Under the pieces are notes generated by a model, which was not told the DNA's origin, did no database searches, and worked only from the letters and a program-made list of their open reading frames with translations. The translations under genes and the position numbers were made by a program. A DNA stretch of 26,357 nucleotides from Synergistetes bacterium JGI 0000079-D21 (GTDB lineage Bacteria; Synergistota; Synergistia; Synergistales; 79-D21), in NCBI GenBank assembly GCA_000402835.1, contig AQRZ01000040.1, positions 1-26,357 of the forward strand, in the 5' to 3' direction. How positions within the stretch are numbered: the first letter of the stretch is position 1; each line of letters starts with the position of its first letter. Of the stretch, positions 22,411 through 26,357 are shown in pieces.

Positions 22411-23240
22411 TTTCCTTCACCAAGGTCCACGGAAACGGGAACGATTTCGTCGTCATCGAAAACCTCGACCGGCGCTTCGCCGCGGACGACCTTTCCCGGA
22501 TCGCCAGGGCCCTCTGCCATAGGAAGACCGGTATCGGCGCGGACGGCATCCTCGTCGTCGAACCCTCCGAAAAGGCGGACCTCACCATGCGGATCTTCAA
22601 CAGCGACGGTTCCGAGGGGGAGATGTGCGGGAACGGGGCCCGATGTTTCGCGCGCTATGCCTTCGAAACGAAGCTCGCGGGACCCGTCCTGGATTTCGAG
22701 ACCCTGGCAGGGACGATGCACGCGGAAGTGAAGGCCCCGGATGTCGTCCTGGACATGGGGACGATCGACTGCTCAAGGGGGTTGTTCGACGAAACGGTCT
22801 CCCTCCTGGGAGAAACCTTTCCGCTGGCCGCGCTGCGGGTCGGCGTGCCTCATTGCGCCGTTTTCATGATGGACCTCGCTGTCCGGAGCCGGAACGACCT
22901 CGTGCTTCTCGGGAGGACCCTGCGGCACGATTCCCTCCGCTTTCCGCAGGGCGTCAATGTCAATTTCGTGCAGAACCTCGGCGAGGGAAAGCTTCTCGTC
23001 ACGACCTACGAGCGCGGCGTGGAGGACCTGACCGATTCCTGCGGAACGGGGTCCACCATGAGCGCCATCGCAGCGGCGAAACGCTGGGGACTGTCCTCAC
23101 CGGTCCGCGTCCTGAACCCCGGCGGCGTGAACACCGTGTACCTGGAGTGGGAGGAAGACGGCCGTTCGTGCAGGGTCCGCCTCGAAGGGCGCACCGCCAT
23201 GGTGGCCCGGGGAACGGTCCTGGAAGAGGCCGGCCTGTAA
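22407..23240 (+). CDS. dapF: DapF-family epimerase (diaminopimelate epimerase or related amino-acid racemase)
   Basis: The 277-residue product has the two-lobed DapF fold with both catalytic cysteines: Cys74 in GEMCGNGARC and Cys212 in LTDSCGTGST. KVHGNGNDFVV, TGIGADG and FNSDGSEGEM are also typical. DapF converts LL- to meso-diaminopimelate for peptidoglycan and lysine. One substrate-contact motif differs: the usual GNPH is GVPH (148-149 PH). With an FCD regulator upstream and a branched-chain amino-acid importer downstream, a catabolic racemase of the DapF fold is a real alternative. The start ATG 22407 overlaps the regulator stop. The family is secure; the exact substrate is not. Confidence 0.85.
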   Translation: MISFTKVHGNGNDFVVIENLDRRFAADDLSRIARALCHRKTGIGADGILVVEPSEKADLTMRIFNSDGSEGEMCGNGARCFARYAFETKLAGPVLDFETLAGTMHAEVKAPDVVLDMGTIDCSRGLFDETVSLLGETFPLAALRVGVPHCAVFMMDLAVRSRNDLVLLGRTLRHDSLRFPQGVNVNFVQNLGEGKLLVTTYERGVEDLTDSCGTGSTMSAIAAAKRWGLSSPVRVLNPGGVNTVYLEWEEDGRSCRVRLEGRTAMVARGTVLEEAGL

Positions 23241-23296
23241 GGGGGGAGCCCCTGGAAAACGACCCTTCTTTTTGTCCTGGCACCGACCTGCGCACC

Positions 23297-23327
23297 GGGG
23301 CGGAACCCCTGCCGGAGGGACCGCCCC
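23297..23327 (+). other. GC-rich stem-loop in the dapF-livK gap
   Basis: GGGGCGG (23297-23303) pairs with CCGCCCC (23321-23327) across a 17-base loop that can pair internally (CCC with GGG). There is no T-run. It lies in the 137-bp gap before livK, where I found no convincing promoter; it may be a weak terminator or a leader structure. Confidence 0.35.
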
Positions 23328-23377
23328 ATCCGGGAGTCCGGAAACTTCGATCCATGGAAGAGAAGGAGGAATGCCCA

Positions 23378-24538
23378 GTGAGAAGAGCGCTTTCGTTCGT
23401 TTTGGTCCTGGCTTTCTGCCTCGCCCTTGGCGGTGCCGCCCTGGCTGCGGACACCATCAAGATTGGACACACGGTCTCCCTGACCGGCGGAGCCTCCATG
23501 TGGGGACAGTCGGAAAAGCTGGCCCTGGACCTGCTGATCAAGAAGATCAACGCCCAGGGCGGCGTCCTGGGGAAAAAGCTCGAGCTGATCAGCTACGACA
23601 ACCGCAACGACGCGGTTGAGGCGGTCAACGTGGCCCGTCGCCTCGTCAACGACGGCGTCGTGGCGGTCATCGGCCCGGCCCAGAGCGGCAACTCCATCGC
23701 AACGGCGCCGGTCCTGGAAAACGCGAAAATCCCCATGGTCGTGACCACGGCGACGAACCCGTACGTCACGATCGACAAGCGCACCGGCAAGGTCCGCCCC
23801 TTCGCTTTCAGGCCCTGCTTCATCGACCCCTTCCAGGGAACCGTCGCCGCGAAGTTCGCCTACCGGGACCTGAAAGCAAAAACCGCCGCCATCCTGTACG
23901 ACGTCGGGTCCGACTACGGCCAGTGGCTGGCGAAGTACTTCGAGGAAGCCTTCACGAAGGAAGGCGGCAAGGTCGTCGCCAAGGAAGCGTTCCGCTCCGA
24001 GGAGCTGGACTACCGGGCCCAGCTCGGCAAGATGCGCCCCCTGAACCCGGACGTCATCTTCATCCCCACGAGCCAGAAGGAAGCCGCCATGGCCGCCAAG
24101 CAGGCCCGCGACCTCGGCATCAAGGCCCGGCTCCTGGGAACCGACAACTGGGGCAGCCCCGACCTGATCGAGCTCGGCGGTGAAGCGATCAACGGCGGGT
24201 ACTTCGTCAACCTGACCGACCTGGCCGACCCGGCCATCAAGGGATTCGTGGCCGAGTACCGCAAGGCCTACGGCGCCGACCCGGTCCTGCCGAACCCGGT
24301 CATGGCCCAGGACGCCCTGCTCATGATCGTCGACGCGATCAAGCGCGCGAAGAGCACCGATGGGACGAAGATGGCGGCGGCCCTCGCCACCATCAAGAAC
24401 CTCCAGGTCACGAGCGGCCCCCTGACGATCGACCCCAAGACGCACGACCCGCTGGACAAACCGGCCGTCATCCAGAAGGTCGACGTTGCATCCAAGTCCT
24501 TCCCGTTCGTGAAGAAGTTCTACCCCGGCGGCAAGTAG
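23378..24538 (+). CDS. livK: Branched-chain amino-acid ABC transporter substrate-binding protein (LivK-like)
   Basis: The 386-residue product has a signal peptide (RRALSFVLVLAFCLALGG, cleavage near residue 23 after ALA) and a type I periplasmic binding fold of the Leu/Ile/Val family. Motifs include IKIGHTVSLTGGASMWGQ and NAQGGVLGKKLELISYDN near the N-terminus and VVAVIGPAQSGNSIA. The start is GTG 23378 with AGGAGG 8 bp upstream; the in-frame ATG 23354 precedes that site and is rejected. The real ligand of such proteins varies (branched-chain or other amino acids, amides, aromatic acids), so the gene name marks the family only. A hairpin separates it from livH. Confidence 0.9.
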   Translation: MRRALSFVLVLAFCLALGGAALAADTIKIGHTVSLTGGASMWGQSEKLALDLLIKKINAQGGVLGKKLELISYDNRNDAVEAVNVARRLVNDGVVAVIGPAQSGNSIATAPVLENAKIPMVVTTATNPYVTIDKRTGKVRPFAFRPCFIDPFQGTVAAKFAYRDLKAKTAAILYDVGSDYGQWLAKYFEEAFTKEGGKVVAKEAFRSEELDYRAQLGKMRPLNPDVIFIPTSQKEAAMAAKQARDLGIKARLLGTDNWGSPDLIELGGEAINGGYFVNLTDLADPAIKGFVAEYRKAYGADPVLPNPVMAQDALLMIVDAIKRAKSTDGTKMAAALATIKNLQVTSGPLTIDPKTHDPLDKPAVIQKVDVASKSFPFVKKFYPGGK

Positions 24539-24546
24539 GCGTGCCC

Positions 24547-24577
24547 AGGGAGGCCCTGCTCCGTGCGGGGCCTCCCT
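24547..24577 (+). terminator. Perfect 10-bp hairpin between livK and livH
   Basis: AGGGAGGCCC (24547-24556) pairs perfectly with GGGCCTCCCT (24568-24577) around an 11-base loop. Only CGTTC follows. It probably protects the livK mRNA end or partly terminates transcription, raising binding-protein output over the permease genes; this role is inferred. Confidence 0.6.
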
Positions 24578-24612
24578 CGTTCACCGAGTGAAAGGCAGAT
24601 AGGGGGGACCCC

Positions 24613-25491
24613 ATGTTCCTGCAAACCGTCGTCACAGGGCTGTCGATCGGGGGAATCTACGCGCTCATGGCCGTCGGCTACTCCCTGGTCTTCAGCGTCC
24701 TTTCGTTCAGCAACTTCGCCCACGGAGCCGTCATCATGCTTGGCGCCTACATCGGCCTGGGACTCGTCACGAAGCTCCATTTCGGCCTGGGGCTCGTGGT
24801 GGCCGGGTCCATGGCCGGGGCGGGACTCATCGCCATCGCCAACGAAAAGCTTGCATACAGCCTCCTTCGCAAGCGCAAGGCTCCTTCCCTCTACCTCATG
24901 ATCTCCGCCATGGGCTGCGCCGTCTTCCTGGAAAACCTGGTCTACGCCACCATCGGCTCCCGCTTCTACGCCTTCCCGGAGTTTTTCAAGCAAAACGTCC
25001 TGGGGTTTTTCGACGGGACCGTCAGCGTCGCCGTGCTCGACCTGTTCGCCTTCGGCATCTCCATCCTTGCAATTCTCGGGCTTCATCTCTTCCTGACCCA
25101 TACCCGAACCGGCATCGCCATCCGGGCAGGGGTCTCCGACATGACCATGTGCTCCCTCATGGGCGTCAACCTGGACCGCCTCATCTCGATCGTCTTCTTC
25201 CTGGCGGGAATTTTCGGCGGGGCAGCCGGGGTCTTTTTGGGAATCAAGTACCTCGTCTACCCGACGATGGGCTGGGTGACCAACAAGGCCTACATCGCCG
25301 CGGTCATCGGCGGGCTGGGGAGCCTTCCCGGGGCCCTGCTGGGCGGCCTGATCCTGGGGGTCCTCGAAACCTTCGTTTCCAGCTACGTTTCGAGCGTCCT
25401 GCGGGACGTGTTCAGCTTCGGCCTTTTGATCGCCCTCCTGGTCTGGCGCCCGAACGGCCTCTTCGGCCGAGACACCGGAGAGAAGGTGTGA
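24613..25491 (+). CDS. livH: Branched-chain amino-acid ABC transporter permease LivH
   Basis: The 292-residue inner-membrane permease has about eight hydrophobic segments. Family motifs are GLSIGGIYALMAVGYSLVFS at the N-terminus, NFAHGAVIMLGAYIG, TRTGIAIRAG and KAYIAAVIGGLGSLPGALLG. LivH and LivM form the translocation pore. The start is ATG 24613 behind GGGGGG. The stop is 4 bp before the livM start codon. Confidence 0.92.
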   Translation: MFLQTVVTGLSIGGIYALMAVGYSLVFSVLSFSNFAHGAVIMLGAYIGLGLVTKLHFGLGLVVAGSMAGAGLIAIANEKLAYSLLRKRKAPSLYLMISAMGCAVFLENLVYATIGSRFYAFPEFFKQNVLGFFDGTVSVAVLDLFAFGISILAILGLHLFLTHTRTGIAIRAGVSDMTMCSLMGVNLDRLISIVFFLAGIFGGAAGVFLGIKYLVYPTMGWVTNKAYIAAVIGGLGSLPGALLGGLILGVLETFVSSYVSSVLRDVFSFGLLIALLVWRPNGLFGRDTGEKV

Positions 25492-25495
25492 TCCG

Positions 25496-26353
25496 ATGAA
25501 CTACGTCCTTTCGATCGTCACCCTTGCCGGAATCAACATGATCGCGGTGCTGGGCCTCTCGATCTTCACGGGCTTCACGGGGCTGTTCTCGTTCGGACAC
25601 GCGGCGCTGGTGGGCATTGGGGCCTACACCTCGGCCATCCTGACCTATTACTACTTCGTACCGTTCCCGCTGGCCCTGGCGGCAGGAATGGCCGCCTCCG
25701 CCCTGGTAAGCCTCGTCATCGGCATCCCCACCCTTCGGGCAAGGCTTCGAAGCGACTACTTCGCCATCGCCATCCTGGGTTTCGGAGAGGCTCTCCGGGT
25801 CATCCTCGAAAACCTCGAGATCACCAACGGGGCCCGCGGCCTCCCCGGGATCGAGCCCTTCACCACCCTGCCTCTCGTCATCGGGTGCCTGGCCGTTTCC
25901 GTCTGGGTCGCCTCGAACTTCCTGAAGAGCCGCTACGGGGCGGCCTGCATCGCCGTCCGGGAGGATCCCGTGGCGGCGGAGATGGCCGGGATCAACCTGT
26001 TCCGGGCGCGCCTGCTGTCCCTCGTGGTGAGCGCCGCCTTCTGCGGGCTCTCCGGCGGGCTGTTGGCCCACTTCCTTTCGTTCATCCAGCCCGTCATGTT
26101 CACGCTGGTCCAATCGACGGCCCTGCTCGCTGCGGTCATCGCAGGCGGCATGGGCAGCATCTCGGGCCCGCTCATCGCCTCGTTCATCTTCATCGCCATG
26201 CCCGAGGCCCTCCGGGTGGCCCAGATGTGGCGCCTCGTGGCGTACGGACTCGTGCTCGTGCTGATCATGCTGTTCCGGCCCCAGGGGCTCATGGGGTACC
26301 AGGAGCTGAGCCACTTTTTCAGGAGGTCCCGCCATGGGCGCCCCGCTGCTTGA
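25496..26353 (+). CDS. livM: Branched-chain amino-acid ABC transporter permease LivM
   Basis: The 285-residue product is the second permease, with about eight to nine membrane segments. Typical motifs are GFTGLFSFGHAALVGIGAYT, LRARLRSDYFAIAILGFGEA, ITNGARGLPGI and VIAGGMGSISGPLIAS. The start is ATG 25496. The C-terminus (RRSRHGRPAA) overlaps the livG start by 20 bp, typical of liv operons. Confidence 0.92.
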   Translation: MNYVLSIVTLAGINMIAVLGLSIFTGFTGLFSFGHAALVGIGAYTSAILTYYYFVPFPLALAAGMAASALVSLVIGIPTLRARLRSDYFAIAILGFGEALRVILENLEITNGARGLPGIEPFTTLPLVIGCLAVSVWVASNFLKSRYGAACIAVREDPVAAEMAGINLFRARLLSLVVSAAFCGLSGGLLAHFLSFIQPVMFTLVQSTALLAAVIAGGMGSISGPLIASFIFIAMPEALRVAQMWRLVAYGLVLVLIMLFRPQGLMGYQELSHFFRRSRHGRPAA

Positions 26354-26357
26354 AGTC
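26334..26357 (+). CDS. livG: Start of the next gene, probably ATP-binding protein LivG (partial)
   Basis: ATG 26334 has AGGAGG 7 bp upstream (26321-26326) and opens a frame (MGAPLLEV) that runs off the window. The N-terminal LLEV is typical of ABC ATPase starts and liv operons normally continue with livG and livF. Eight residues alone do not prove it; the call rests on position and ribosome site. Confidence 0.6.

Noticed and set aside
23006..24445. A 479-codon minus-strand open frame opposite dapF and livK
   Set aside because: Low-complexity translation (Gly, Arg, Asp, His rich) and no ribosome site; it is a shadow of livK.

Overview
The window is a dense, GC-rich (by eye in the low-to-mid 60s %) bacterial chromosome segment with short intergenic gaps and many ATGA stop/start overlaps. 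No tRNA, rRNA, CRISPR array, insertion sequence or prophage was seen. Secreted PstS and LivK proteins, a diaminopimelate-type epimerase, a lytic transglycosylase and many GTG/TTG starts point to a diderm-type bacterium. The branched-chain amino-acid importer next to an epimerase and an FCD-type regulator would suit an amino-acid-using lineage such as Synergistota or a deltaproteobacterial relative, but that placement is inference only.

Layout. 1-1240 (+): the tail of an unidentified gene and a membrane-anchored Acg-type nitroreductase. 1237-3580 (-): mnmA (tRNA 2-thiolation) followed by an ArsB/CitM-type transporter. 3691-5467 (+): rarD and an orphan ThiF/MoeB-like adenylyltransferase. 5482-12186 (+): a complete phosphate regulon block, Pho box-pstS-pstC-pstA-pstB-phoU-phoB-phoR. 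12210-17422 (+): a possible small membrane peptide, a GT4 glycosyltransferase, an MGDG-synthase-like glycosyltransferase, a PlcP-type metallophosphoesterase and an EAL-CBS-GGDEF protein, the last three joined by ATGA overlaps. 17638-18336 (+): a secreted lytic transglycosylase. 18338-20451 (-): an xth-SMR-galE operon. 20538-21548 (+): a K+ channel/RCK protein that seems to start at AUC. 21664-26357 (+): an FCD regulator with its own palindromic operator, a DapF-like epimerase, and livK-livH-livM-livG (livG cut by the window end).

The most interesting unit is the block after phoR. PlcP-type enzymes are known to strip phospholipid head groups during phosphate starvation, and partner glycosyltransferases turn the diacylglycerol into phosphorus-free glycolipids. 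Here such genes follow pst-phoBR directly. A three-copy 11-bp-period repeat that matches the four-copy repeat before pstS lies in front of the MGDG-synthase-like gene and overlaps the GT4 stop codon. I read this as a PhoB-controlled membrane-lipid remodelling operon that also carries a cyclic-di-GMP enzyme. The nearby galE (UDP-galactose supply) and SMR-type flippase may contribute, but they are on the other strand and the link is inference.
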